Shown piece after piece: positions 1 through 7,393 of a stretch of DNA of 33,393 nt. The notes beneath the pieces are model-generated. The model had not been told where the DNA came from. It made no database searches and saw nothing but the letters and a program-made list of their open reading frames with translations. How positions within the stretch are numbered: the first letter of the stretch is position 1; every line of letters starts with the position of its first letter. Position numbers and translations under genes: made by a program. Location of the stretch: contig NZ_MSCC01000004.1 in assembly GCF_002954455.1 (NCBI RefSeq), positions 152,319-185,711 on the forward strand, written 5' to 3'. The DNA is from Photobacterium aquimaris (GTDB lineage Bacteria; Pseudomonadota; Gammaproteobacteria; Enterobacterales; Vibrionaceae).

Positions 1-1500
1 AGCCGCAGTATTAACAATCTTTGATTTGTTATTGCCGTTTGTATTTTGCGGCTTTCTCTTGCCCATATCACCAAACATTGAGTCAAGGGATGAAGCCATA
101 GCCGAATCAGTTGTATTTAATTCATCAACTGCAGGTTGCTTTTCCTTACTACTTCCGAGGGATGAAAAGGCGTTGCTCATTAGGTCTGAGGTTAAAGAGT
201 CACAGCTATCACGGTTATCACTACCATTATTTTCAGAGTCAGTGTTTTTTGTCTCATTTTTAGCATCACGTTTTGCGTTAAAACCGGCTTTAGAGGTGTT
301 ATCAACAAGAGTAATATTGCCCTCGACAAGACCAAGAGAGCCATTTGGATCAATAGTATCAATGGCGATTTTTAGAAATGTTAGATCACCAGACCAGTTT
401 TCATCATTTAATGTAATATTCATAGAATGAACAACATCATTGGTTTCTTCATGGCGTAGAGCAACACCACCATCACAGAGTAGGGAGAAGATTGTTACAT
501 CTTTATTAGGTATGCCAGTGCCGCCAGCATTTTTAACCAATGGTATTGCAGCTTCTACTGCGCGTTGAGATACAAAATAGATAAAACCATCTTTCAGCCA
601 CGCGCCAGCACCTTTGCGGTTAAGTGGTAGCGCACCAGATTCAATTAGTTGTCGGAACGCAATAACGAATCGTTCAGATAAGGTATGGCGGGTATTGGTG
701 TTCTGTCCGTCTTTTGATGATTTTCCTGACATTGATTTTTGGACTGAGTAAGAGTCGCAATATTCAATAACTTTACCAATATCACCACCGAATTGATTAC
801 GGCCAGCAATAGTGTGTAACCATTCTTGCCATAGACGAGGTGTACGAGATCGAATCCAGTAGATCCCCTCAAATGGCACAATGGTTTGTACTAAGGTTGG
901 TGCAGCACTTTCATGCGCTAACTTATTACGGACGCTGTTATATCGCCACTTGTATCGAGTTCCTTCTTTTAATTGAGACTCACCGAAAGGTAGCCAAGCA
1001 CAAATTTGGTTTTTGTCATTGAAATATACAACATCAAGATCTGTAACCACCTTACCGGCATCATGTAAAAGAGCAGCAGTAAAACATGCAAACATAAACA
1101 CATCCAAAAACTCCTCCATTTCCGATTCAACACCTGTTTCGGTAAAAAGAAACTTTCGTGCATAAACTACTGCAGCGCGAGCTACATCTAATGAGTGTTC
1201 AATTAGACCTGTAGGGTAACTGTGGTGATGATATTCAGATGCGGGAAATGCTTGTACTAGAGCTGCATAGTTAGCAATAGTTTTACGATAATACATATCA
1301 AAATGCATTTGAGACAAACGTGTATTGGAGTCAATAACGCTAATTACATGCTGATGGATATTAAGTAATTGCTCTGGACTACAAGCAGTAAAGAACCCTT
1401 TGTCATCGGCACTTTTTGGATTTATGATTTTACCAACCTTACTTTTACTTACTTCTAACTGTACTGCATTGCTTGAATTTTTCTTTTTAAATAATCCCAT
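1..1500 (-). CDS. traI: MOBH-family relaxase (TraI_2 domain), 3' end outside window
   Basis: An uninterrupted frame of 500 codons starts at ATG 1498-1500 and runs off the left edge. It carries the MOBH/TraI_2 signature: FPASEYHHHSYPTGLIEHS at residues 85-103 (histidines 91-93, EH 101-102) and the metal-binding LLHDAGKVV at 144-152. This is the HD-like centre known from R27, SXT and IncA/C relaxases, which nick oriT and lead the strand into the type IV secretion channel. From about residue 390 the chain becomes low-complexity, rich in S, N, D and K, as in the linker before the TraI C-terminal domain; that domain would lie outside the window. The gene is divergent from the parA operon across a 322-bp gap. 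Family assignment is firm; the symbol follows the usual name for MOBH relaxases. Confidence 0.93.
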   Translation of the reverse strand, partial: MGLFKKKNSSNAVQLEVSKSKVGKIINPKSADDKGFFTACSPEQLLNIHQHVISVIDSNTRLSQMHFDMYYRKTIANYAALVQAFPASEYHHHSYPTGLIEHSLDVARAAVVYARKFLFTETGVESEMEEFLDVFMFACFTAALLHDAGKVVTDLDVVYFNDKNQICAWLPFGESQLKEGTRYKWRYNSVRNKLAHESAAPTLVQTIVPFEGIYWIRSRTPRLWQEWLHTIAGRNQFGGDIGKVIEYCDSYSVQKSMSGKSSKDGQNTNTRHTLSERFVIAFRQLIESGALPLNRKGAGAWLKDGFIYFVSQRAVEAAIPLVKNAGGTGIPNKDVTIFSLLCDGGVALRHEETNDVVHSMNITLNDENWSGDLTFLKIAIDTIDPNGSLGLVEGNITLVDNTSKAGFNAKRDAKNETKNTDSENNGSDNRDSCDSLTSDLMSNAFSSLGSSKEKQPAVDELNTTDSAMASSLDSMFGDMGKRKPQNTNGNNKSKIVNTAA

Positions 1501-1822
1501 GATAAATAAACCTTTGATGCCACATAATCTGAGGTGATTATCACAGAGAGTATTAAGCAAAGCCGGATTAGACTGTTTGCACCAAAGAATGATTGTATCG
1601 CCTTACGATTTTACTAATTACACAAATACAATTCAGTGTGGGAATCGTTAAAATTTGCTATTGGCAATAATAAAAAACTATTACTACAGCGATTATTAAT
1701 ATTATAATCATAGGAATTACGATGAATTAAGCGTGTAAGTTATTGTTTTTCGATTGCGCACAATATTTATCACATATTAAGTAATATTAAATTCAAACTA
1801 ATTTAGCGCGAGGCTATGACTA
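1501..1822. promoter_or_regulatory. Divergent intergenic region between relaxase and parA operon
   Basis: No gene is seen. The AT-rich spacer must hold the promoters for both flanking transcription units. An inverted repeat with arms ATAATC and GATTAT separated by six bases lies at 1524-1541, just upstream of the relaxase start, and could be an operator. A consensus -10 box TATAAT reads rightward at 1703-1708 without a clear -35. A centromere (parS-like) or oriT could be here, but no iteron array or recognisable nic site is visible. Confidence 0.4.
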
Positions 1823-2542
1823 ATGAGCAGAGCTACGATTGTTACAGTTGCAGCCACTAAAGGTGGCGTTGGTAAAAGTACAACAGCAATCAATTTGGCT
1901 GTAGAGCTAACACAGCGTGGTAATAAAGTGCTGTTACTCGATGCTGATGAACAAGCAACTATTGATAGATTCCTGACTCATCGCACCAAGTCTCAAAATG
2001 AGTTAGGTTTAAGTGATGAATCTGATTTTGAATATGTAATTCAGCGTTCAAATATACCTAAATTTTTACGTCAGGTAATTACTCGTTACGACTGGATTAT
2101 CATTGATACAAGCGGTAAGCAATCAGAGGAATTTGTTATTGCTGGTGCGTTTTCTGACATCATCTTATCTCCAACAACAGCATGTTTAGCTGATAGTGGT
2201 GAAGTAGAAAAGTTATTAGGTCTATTAAAGCAAATAAACACGATGCGAGAAGTGCAAGGTGTTGACGATGTGCCGTGTCATATATTTGTTAACAAGGTCG
2301 ATACTCGTTCTTTCAGCACTGTGTACATACCTGAACGCAAAGAAATGGAAGCTCTATTTAGTACAGATGAGTTTTCGTGCATCAAGTTAATGAAAAGCTA
2401 CATTACAGCCTATGGTGCATATCAGAAAATGTACCGCACGGGCATTGCAGTTGTCGAAACAAAAGAAAAAGCAAAAGCTCAATTTCAGGTGTTCGTAAAT
2501 GAAATTCTTGAAATCAAAGCACAACTGGATAATGAAGACTAA
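1823..2542 (+). CDS. ParA-family (deviant Walker) partition ATPase
   Basis: The 239-residue protein opens with the deviant Walker A motif KGGVGKST (residues 13-20), followed by VLLLDADEQAT (Walker A', about 35-45) and DWIIIDTSG (Walker B region, about 89-97). This is the compact ParA/Soj/MinD fold without the N-terminal HTH of type Ia ParA. Such ATPases bind DNA non-specifically in the ATP state and position plasmid copies through a partner protein. GAGG lies nine bases before the ATG. It leads a three-gene rightward operon; the next two products are the obvious candidates for the partner and centromere-binding role, since no ParB-like gene is present. The family call is secure, the role in partition is inferred from position. 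Confidence 0.9.
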   Translation: MSRATIVTVAATKGGVGKSTTAINLAVELTQRGNKVLLLDADEQATIDRFLTHRTKSQNELGLSDESDFEYVIQRSNIPKFLRQVITRYDWIIIDTSGKQSEEFVIAGAFSDIILSPTTACLADSGEVEKLLGLLKQINTMREVQGVDDVPCHIFVNKVDTRSFSTVYIPERKEMEALFSTDEFSCIKLMKSYITAYGAYQKMYRTGIAVVETKEKAKAQFQVFVNEILEIKAQLDNED

Positions 2543-2554
2543 TATTTATATTGA

Positions 2555-2571
2555 TTTTGTTGTTTACAAAT
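2555..2571. promoter_or_regulatory. 17-bp TTTTGYA-class palindrome (copy 1 of 6)
   Basis: TTTTGTTGTTTACAAAT lies between parA and the next gene. It matches the design of five other sites (17458, 19944, 23492, 30384, 31630): TTTTGYA, three bases, TRCAAAA. Here each half-site has one departure. Likely an operator for a plasmid regulator; the regulator is unknown. Confidence 0.4.
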
Positions 2572-2598
2572 TCAAATCTGATTTAGAGTAATAAGGTT

Positions 2599-3171
2599 AT
2601 GGCTAAAAATTCAATGTTCGATACCGAAGCGAACAACCAGACAGACGAGTTGTTGAAAAGAGCGGCTAAGAAAGCTGTTGAGAATAATGTAAAGCAAGTA
2701 CAAGAAACTGGTGGCTTACGTAAACGTACAACATATTCTGACGATGAAATCAGAGATCCATTATCACTTGTAGGGCACGAAGCGTTGTCATATACAGGAA
2801 TGGATTACATGCAAAAAAATGGTAAGGTCACAAACCTAATCATGAGCCCTTTTGCAAAAGTAACCGCTATGTCACGCGCAAAACTAAGTGATGTGACTGC
2901 AACTTTCTCTCAGCAAACGAGTCGTGAATTTGATCAATATATGTCTGTCCTTGGATTTACATTTCTTGTTGAGCATTTTGGAGCAGAGCGAGCTCTTGAG
3001 CGTTTCACGCGAACGGAAGTAGAGCGCATCCTAAGTGCGACTAATGATATTCAAAATCAAATGACTAGGGCACAAATGGCTATCCAAGAAGTGTTGCTAT
3101 CCAATGCTGGTCAATTAAATGAAAATGACGCTCGCGTTAAACGCAATGATGATGAAAAGGATAAGAAATGA
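2599..3171 (+). CDS. Unknown helical protein of the parA operon
   Basis: Not recognised. The 190-residue product has a charged N-terminus, a middle part (about residues 50-115) with mixed hydrophobic positions, a helical segment with alternating E and R (about 128-165), and a very polar tail rich in D, E, K and N. It starts 56 bases after parA with AAGG seven bases before its ATG, and its stop overlaps the next start (ATGA-type overlap), so the two are translationally coupled. Position directly after a ParA-type ATPase suggests a partition adaptor or centromere-binding protein, but there is no visible HTH or ribbon-helix-helix. Coding status is strong; function is inferred only from context. 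Confidence 0.8.
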   Translation: MAKNSMFDTEANNQTDELLKRAAKKAVENNVKQVQETGGLRKRTTYSDDEIRDPLSLVGHEALSYTGMDYMQKNGKVTNLIMSPFAKVTAMSRAKLSDVTATFSQQTSREFDQYMSVLGFTFLVEHFGAERALERFTRTEVERILSATNDIQNQMTRAQMAIQEVLLSNAGQLNENDARVKRNDDEKDKK

Positions 3172-3548
3172 AGAATAATAAAAACAACCACCACCAACAT
3201 CAAACCGGTTCACAGTTAAATTCAGAAGCAACACAAGCTCCACAACAAAACACTACTACGCCAGAACCAGTGGTTTCACGCGCTGTAGCAAAAGAACTTG
3301 AACGTGAGGATTTTTTAAAGAAGATTCGTAAATCACGCACGTTAAAAGCATTATTACGGGATAGCCAGAAGTCTGAATTACAAGATTACTTAGCTATTTT
3401 TACCGAAGTAGTTAATGACCGAATTACAGAATTACAAGCAGTAGAAGATCAGCAAGTAGCTGAACGTAAAGCTGCAGAAGATACGATTAAAGAACTACGA
3501 GAAAAAGGAATTAACCTGGATCTCATTAAAGATTTACTATCAAAGTAA
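3168..3548 (+). CDS. Protein with H-NS-like oligomerisation domain, no DNA-binding domain
   Basis: The 126-residue product begins with a Q/N/H/T-rich stretch (1-40), then a helical part whose spacing resembles the H-NS N-terminal oligomerisation domain: LKKIRKSRTLKALLRDS (about 49-65), VVNDRITELQAVEDQQ (about 80-95) and a coiled segment ending in GINLDLIKDLL near the C-terminus. H-NS has the same order (LNNIRTLRAQ, then VVNERREEE, then DGIDPNELL), but continues into a DNA-binding domain with TWTGQGRTP; that part is absent. Truncated proteins of this kind (H-NST) are known to poison or modulate H-NS. It overlaps the preceding gene by four bases and ends 16 bases before a terminator. The resemblance is by eye and could reflect a generic coiled coil. 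Confidence 0.7.
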   Translation: MKNNKNNHHQHQTGSQLNSEATQAPQQNTTTPEPVVSRAVAKELEREDFLKKIRKSRTLKALLRDSQKSELQDYLAIFTEVVNDRITELQAVEDQQVAERKAAEDTIKELREKGINLDLIKDLLSK

Positions 3549-3564
3549 TTTTGTTTAATACAAA

Positions 3565-3596
3565 AATGAAGCCCATCATTCTGGGCTTTTATTTTA
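3565..3596 (+). terminator. Intrinsic terminator of the parA operon
   Basis: A hairpin with stem AGCCC/GGGCT (3570-3587) is followed by a T-rich run on the + strand. The complementary strand also carries T-rich sequence after the stem, so it may also stop the convergent recombinase transcript whose stop codon is at 3597. Confidence 0.8.
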
Positions 3597-4748
3597 TCAC
3601 TTATTACGTTTTAAAAACTCACTCATTGGCAATGTAGCGGCATTTATTTCACGCGCATATCTAGCAACCATAGCAGGTGTCTTCAATCTTGCGTTTAGTT
3701 GTATAGCAATATTACTATGCCCATCTGCTACCAACTCTTGAATACCGCCTACACGACCTGAGTGGCCAGTTAAATTAACATCTAACCCTAAGAGCTCTGA
3801 TGCCCGTTTAGTGATCTTATTGATAAGATCAGGGGCAGGTTTTGTGGCTCTGACTTTTCCATACTTCGTAAGACCACGCAACAAATAACCAGAAGTAATA
3901 CCAGACAAATTAAGCCAACGTTCAATGATACGTCTTGTGCGCTCTGAAAAGGGCACGTATGTAGCATCTGAACCGTCTTGGTCAGTTTTGCTTCGAGATA
4001 TATAGAGCAGGGGCGTTTCACTTTCTAGGTTTAGATGTTGAATTTCTATTGATACCAACTCAGCTCTACGCATTAGGCATTCGAGCATTAAAGATAAGGC
4101 AACAAGATCACGAATATCAGCAAGTGAATCAGATTCACTAAGCATATCGTACATAGTATCTAGTTGTTCAAATGTCATACCTCTTGCCTGTCCCTGACCA
4201 CCGCCTTTATCCTTTCTATGCTTTATGAATACGGACTTAACTAGTTCATCTTGCATTGGGTTGATGATGTTTAATGCTTGATAAAACTTTGATACCGAGT
4301 TGCACCATCTTGCCATTGTTGCTGGTTTACATTCGCCTCTACGTTGTTCCGATAGGCTAATGAACTCACGACAGGAAATATTAAAAGGATTGAGTTGGTG
4401 TTTATGACAAAGGTCGATGTAAATAGTCAAATCATAATTGAGTGATTTGATTGTATTCTCAGCATATTTGTTATTAATGATCTCAAGCCAGCGCACTAAT
4501 GCAAGCTTCACATCATGGAGAGAAACATCATTACCGATTGTAGAAGTAGCGACAATATCGGTATTGCGGAACTCAGAGCTCATACGGTCAACTTCAACTA
4601 CAAGCGTTGAAAAAGGTGTACTAGGATCTCTAAACTTATCATATGTTGAAGCTAATTCACGTTGATTACGTATTTCTGTCACGGTTAGATTGTCACTTAA
4701 CCCCTGGCTGTTAGTGTATATGGTAGGAGAGTTATTAGGTTTTTCCAT
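3597..4748 (-). CDS. Tyrosine recombinase / phage-type integrase
   Basis: The 383-residue protein has a SAM-like core-binding region (about 75-180), a short G/Q-rich linker (182-190) and a catalytic domain. The visible catalytic residues are Arg I in LMRRAELVSI (R228), the beta-hairpin Lys in SRSKTDQDG (K254), HxxR in TGHSGRVGG (H329, R332) and the nucleophile in VARYAREI (Y364). The usual second His/Trp before the Tyr falls in LNARLKTPAM, where no His or Trp is seen. An N-terminal extension of about 70 residues is unlike XerC/XerD. It breaks and rejoins DNA at short inverted-arm sites. Two such sites lie 0.9 and 1.7 kb upstream (5606-5636 and 6484-6514) and are the natural candidate substrates. 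The spacer to the next gene upstream holds a terminator, so it is probably transcribed on its own. Confidence 0.93.
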   Translation of the reverse strand: MEKPNNSPTIYTNSQGLSDNLTVTEIRNQRELASTYDKFRDPSTPFSTLVVEVDRMSSEFRNTDIVATSTIGNDVSLHDVKLALVRWLEIINNKYAENTIKSLNYDLTIYIDLCHKHQLNPFNISCREFISLSEQRRGECKPATMARWCNSVSKFYQALNIINPMQDELVKSVFIKHRKDKGGGQGQARGMTFEQLDTMYDMLSESDSLADIRDLVALSLMLECLMRRAELVSIEIQHLNLESETPLLYISRSKTDQDGSDATYVPFSERTRRIIERWLNLSGITSGYLLRGLTKYGKVRATKPAPDLINKITKRASELLGLDVNLTGHSGRVGGIQELVADGHSNIAIQLNARLKTPAMVARYAREINAATLPMSEFLKRNK

Positions 4749-4816
4749 GTGATACTCATTAGGTTGATTGGTTTGTAGCTATCTTTAATATACAAGGATG
4801 AATCGGTATTGAATAG

Positions 4817-4858
4817 AAAAAAGCTTGATTCTTATAAGCATAAAGAACCAAGCTTTTT
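4817..4858 (-). terminator. Intrinsic terminator after the 4860-5588 gene
   Basis: On the minus strand a long stem (AAGCTTGGTTCT pairing with AGAATCAAGCTT, one mismatch) is followed by TTTTTT. It starts at the stop codon of the upstream gene and separates it from the recombinase. Confidence 0.85.
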
Positions 4859-4859
4859 G

Positions 4860-5588
4860 TTAAGAACCGACAAGGGTTAATCTAATATCGGTGTTTCTTG
4901 GTGTGATATAAATCAGACTATCTATTGAACAAATAAATAGTTCTATCTTTGCTGATGTTTTACGTTTGGGCTTTATACCAAGTAATAAGCTTTTAGTTCG
5001 TCTTGGTAAATCTAATGATGTTTCTCGAATATTACGCTTATAGCTATATTGAAAAAGTTCTTCTTTACTGAGTGCATCACAAACAGATGTACCACGAGAT
5101 AAGATTGCTATTGGATTACTTATCTTTAGCTCACCATTGATATTTACAATCACATCATAATCATAAATGTTACCTAACTTGGCATCTATCAGTCGTAGAT
5201 TGTTTTTAACAACATTGTTTAGCTTTTGATTTGCCATTACAAAATCATTAATAAATTGGACAATCATGTTACGTAGATCACAAGCCCCTTTCTCTATACA
5301 AGAAGTATAGGCTGAATCCTCGGAAGCGAAATAATTTATCAAAGCCGCATCCCAAATATTTATAAAATCATCAAGGTTAAATTCAAACAAAATATCCAAG
5401 TTATCAATTTCAACTATAAGAAATGATTTTTTCATCATTTGTTCTTTCTTTAGATATAACCCTAAAGGTTTTAATTCCAACTCCATATTTTTTAAAATCA
5501 TATCTGGGAGTTTATACCCAAAATCTAAAGTTAAAAAACATTTGATAGGGATTATCGAGCCAACTGGTTGAGCACCGTTATCACTCAA
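4860..5588 (-). CDS. Unknown protein, possible distant member of the accessory family
   Basis: Not recognised. The 242-residue product starts at TTG (5586-5588) with a good ribosome-binding site, GGAG eight bases before; there is no in-frame ATG at this end before residue 30. A segment near residue 145, VIVNINGELKISN, resembles the strand-plus-NG-x-L block of the paralogues at 19990-32367, but the C-terminal LLN/VTG tag is missing and the protein ends in LTLVGS. A basic patch (KPKRKT) lies near residue 210. The start is only 17 bases from the left 31-bp recombination-like site, so its promoter probably lies inside the potentially invertible segment. If so, expression would depend on orientation. 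Function unknown. Confidence 0.75.
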   Translation of the reverse strand: MSDNGAQPVGSIIPIKCFLTLDFGYKLPDMILKNMELELKPLGLYLKKEQMMKKSFLIVEIDNLDILFEFNLDDFINIWDAALINYFASEDSAYTSCIEKGACDLRNMIVQFINDFVMANQKLNNVVKNNLRLIDAKLGNIYDYDVIVNINGELKISNPIAILSRGTSVCDALSKEELFQYSYKRNIRETSLDLPRRTKSLLLGIKPKRKTSAKIELFICSIDSLIYITPRNTDIRLTLVGS

Positions 5589-5605
5589 TGCTGTTCTCCG
5601 TTACG

Positions 5606-5636
5606 TTAAAACAACATAAGTGAAATTATGTTGTGT
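5606..5636 (+). repeat. 31-bp inverted site, left copy (tyrosine-recombinase-like)
   Basis: This 31-bp stretch is exactly repeated in opposite orientation at 6484-6514. Internally it has arms ACAACATAA and TTATGTTGT flanking the six-base spacer GTGAAA. That arm-spacer-arm geometry, with CATAA/TTATG inner ends, matches dif/pdif-type crossover sites. The asymmetric spacer gives the site a direction, and the two copies point against each other. Confidence 0.85.
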
Positions 5637-5698
5637 GCTGATTCTTCTTTAATATCAGTCTGTTATTATAATTAATGCGTTACCTTGATAATATTCAT

Positions 5699-5730
5699 CA
5701 AGTCTATATTAGACTTGCATTTTAATGCAT
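5699..5730. promoter_or_regulatory. Two adjacent palindromes, likely operator
   Basis: CAAGTCTA and TAGACTTG (5699-5717) form a perfect palindrome around TAT, directly followed by TGCAT and ATGCA arms (about 5716-5729). They lie just upstream of the TATAAT box that faces the 4860-5588 gene, a usual place for a regulator to bind. Confidence 0.5.
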
Positions 5731-6097
5731 AGTTTTATATTTGACAATTCAAGTTATAAACAAAACTGCAATAAAACAATATTCATAATTTTTTAGTAAT
5801 TGAGCTTTAATTCAAATTTTTAAATTCATTTTAGTTGGTTAAGTAAAAAGTAAATACTGTTAGCTACATGGATTTAAAGCCTTATGTATTGAAATATATC
5901 ATGCGATTTGTCCAATAAAAAAGATGATAATAATGTTTTCGATCATGAGAGAATAATTAATATAATATTTCATTACTTCATAAACATATTTTAATAAGTT
6001 TATTAAAATATTAGGTTTGGCGAGGAACTAAAATAAGCCACACATATAAACTATAATAATACAATCTATAGGATTTACTTTTTACAAGCAAGTAAAG

Positions 6098-6110
6098 GTG
6101 ACACTGTAAC
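6098..6110 (+). other. matS-like 13-mer
   Basis: GTGACACTGTAAC matches the E. coli matS consensus GTGACRNYGTCAC at 12 of 13 positions. The identical 13-mer occurs again at 6824-6836 and, reversed, at 22322-22334. Here it is followed by two more overlapping ACTGTAAC/ACTG units (to 6123). It may be the target of the plasmid MatP encoded at 8282. Confidence 0.45.
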
Positions 6111-6290
6111 ACTGTAACACTGCCAGAATAAACACTCATAAAGTAAAAAGCCTCACCGTTTATCTTTAGATAATTAAACAAGAAACATAGGAACGGATAA
6201 ATCGTGAAGACAAATAGATTTTGATGAATACAAAATCTATTTACGCCAACCATGATTAATTTACTCACGTCAATACCGATACAACAAAGA

Positions 6291-6720
6291 ACCATTGTCG
6301 AATTATATAGAAGCACTCGTGGCTATTTTAAGCCTATTGTCGGTCTTTAATATACTATTTGTGTACTATGTTGTACTTATTGTTAACGCCAACACAGAGA
6401 GCCAAAAACAACGCTAAAATCTACTCCCAACCAAAAAGCCCATTCACGAACTATACAAATCGGCCATTTTACCCGATTTCTTAACACAACATAATTTCAC
6501 TTATGTTGTTTTAAAGGTGGTATCAGCCAGATACCACTAAAGGACTATTGTTGAACTATAGATTATTAACCATATTGTGGCTTGCTACTAAAACCAATCC
6601 CAATAATTACTTGTTCTTAAATGATTGCTCGTGCGTTCTTCTATAAAGATCCATTGGCGATTATTTTAAACCTATTGTATATCTATGTTAGACCATTGTT
6701 CTTTTATAATTACCTATTGT
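6291..6720 (+). repeat. Dispersed CTATTGT-type direct repeats
   Basis: CCTATTGT occurs exactly at 6333-6340, 6671-6678 and 6713-6720, with variants CCATTGT at 6292 and 6692 and ACTATTGT near 6543. Around the first two there is a longer imperfect match of about 40 bases (6301-6340 versus 6640-6678). The set spans the right 31-bp site. It could be an iteron-like binding array, but no replication initiator gene is recognisable in the window. Confidence 0.4.
6484..6514 (-). repeat. 31-bp inverted site, right copy (tyrosine-recombinase-like)
   Basis: Exact reverse complement of 5606-5636, with identity ending abruptly on both sides. Immediately to its right (about 6517-6537) is a further small palindrome with GGTATC and GATACC arms, absent at the left copy. 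Confidence 0.85.
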
Positions 6721-6888
6721 AGATTAACACCAGTGATTCAAGCTGTTATAATTAGTCGAGCTATTTTCCCAATCCAACTATGGGTAATTGGCAGTAGCAA
6801 TAAGCGGTAGTCAACAACAATGTGTGACACTGTAACAGTTTTATTTAAGATGTACTTTATTGCTGATTACCTTAAACAAGGAATTAAA
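6515..6888. promoter_or_regulatory. Upstream region of the 6889 gene
   Basis: No gene is seen in these 374 bases. They carry the last CTATTGT-type repeats and a matS-like 13-mer, and they separate the right inverted site from the 6889 gene. No strong sigma70 promoter was picked out by eye, which would fit control from inside the invertible segment. Confidence 0.35.
6824..6836 (+). other. matS-like 13-mer, upstream of the 6889 gene
   Basis: GTGACACTGTAAC, identical to 6098-6110, lies 53 bases before the start of the next gene. It is 12/13 to the matS consensus. At this position a bound protein could also regulate the gene. Confidence 0.45.
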
Positions 6889-7317
6889 ATGCACCAAAAT
6901 ACCGATCAAAACCCTATTATTGAGTCCGAAGATCATTTGGTTTTACGCAAAGTAACCGGACGAAAGCGTAAATTTGATGATCCAGAACTGAAAAAGCACT
7001 TTGTGAATTACTTTTCAAACCGCCTAACTGGTGATCGGCTAGCTAAATTCAATGAAGCAACAATAGATTTTGCAAACTGCAATTTCAATTCAATCTCGTA
7101 TGAGTTGCTATCAAACACTGAATATAAATCGTGGAATAAGTGCTGGTCGTCATATAAGGCGCGTAATTTTGGCGATAAAAAATATTTACATTATTTTTCA
7201 AAAAATACACATGATATTATTAAACAATTATCAGAAATGCCTCAATTTAAAGGCGATTCAATAGATAAAATAATAGTTAAACTTGGTATGCAAGAAATAC
7301 ATAAATCAGTTGATTAA
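6889..7317 (+). CDS. Unknown small basic protein
   Basis: Not recognised. The start is placed at ATG 6889, preceded by AAGGAATTAAA, a strong ribosome-binding site very like the shared leader of the minus-strand genes; an in-frame ATG at 6820 has no such site and would run through the matS-like 13-mer. The 142-residue product is predicted helical and mostly polar, with a basic patch GRKRKF near residue 24 and several aromatic positions (NKCWSSYKARNF). No signal peptide or membrane segment is seen. It stands alone between the candidate invertible segment and a convergent hairpin, so it is the gene that would be switched if a promoter were flipped rightward. A DNA-binding role is possible but not shown. 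Confidence 0.7.
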   Translation: MHQNTDQNPIIESEDHLVLRKVTGRKRKFDDPELKKHFVNYFSNRLTGDRLAKFNEATIDFANCNFNSISYELLSNTEYKSWNKCWSSYKARNFGDKKYLHYFSKNTHDIIKQLSEMPQFKGDSIDKIIVKLGMQEIHKSVD

Positions 7318-7348
7318 TAATTACCTTGTAATAAAACTGATATTTATA

Positions 7349-7381
7349 GCCACTTATAACCATATTTTAATTATAAGTGGC
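7349..7381. terminator. Hairpin between convergent genes
   Basis: Perfect 11-bp arms GCCACTTATAA and TTATAAGTGGC enclose an 11-base loop. It lies between the stop codons of two convergent genes (7317 and 7394), so it probably acts as a bidirectional terminator, although the T-runs after the stem are weak. Confidence 0.6.
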
Positions 7382-7393
7382 GTATATAGTTTA

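Larger units (their letters stand above)
5637..6483. other. Non-coding segment between inverted sites: candidate invertible DNA
   Basis: No convincing gene is present; the one longer frame (6011-6316, minus) looks like chance. The left end, reading leftward, holds a TATAAT -10 box (complement of 5665-5670) about 80 bases before the TTG start of the 4860-5588 gene, with two neighbouring palindromes. The right part carries a matS-like 13-mer and CTATTGT-type repeats. Recombination between the flanking sites in inverted orientation would flip this segment and move its promoters toward the gene at 6889. Confidence 0.5.

Noticed and set aside
26..430. Rightward 134-residue frame
   Set aside because: It is antisense to the relaxase gene, whose frame is uninterrupted and carries clear MOBH motifs.
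6011..6316. Leftward 101-residue hydrophobic frame inside the candidate invertible segment
   Set aside because: No ribosome-binding site, composition like translated AT-rich spacer, and it runs through the matS-like repeats. Treated as non-coding.
6320..6725. Replication origin
   Set aside because: Repeats are suggestive, but there is no recognisable initiator gene or DnaA-box cluster, so it is reported only as a repeat region.
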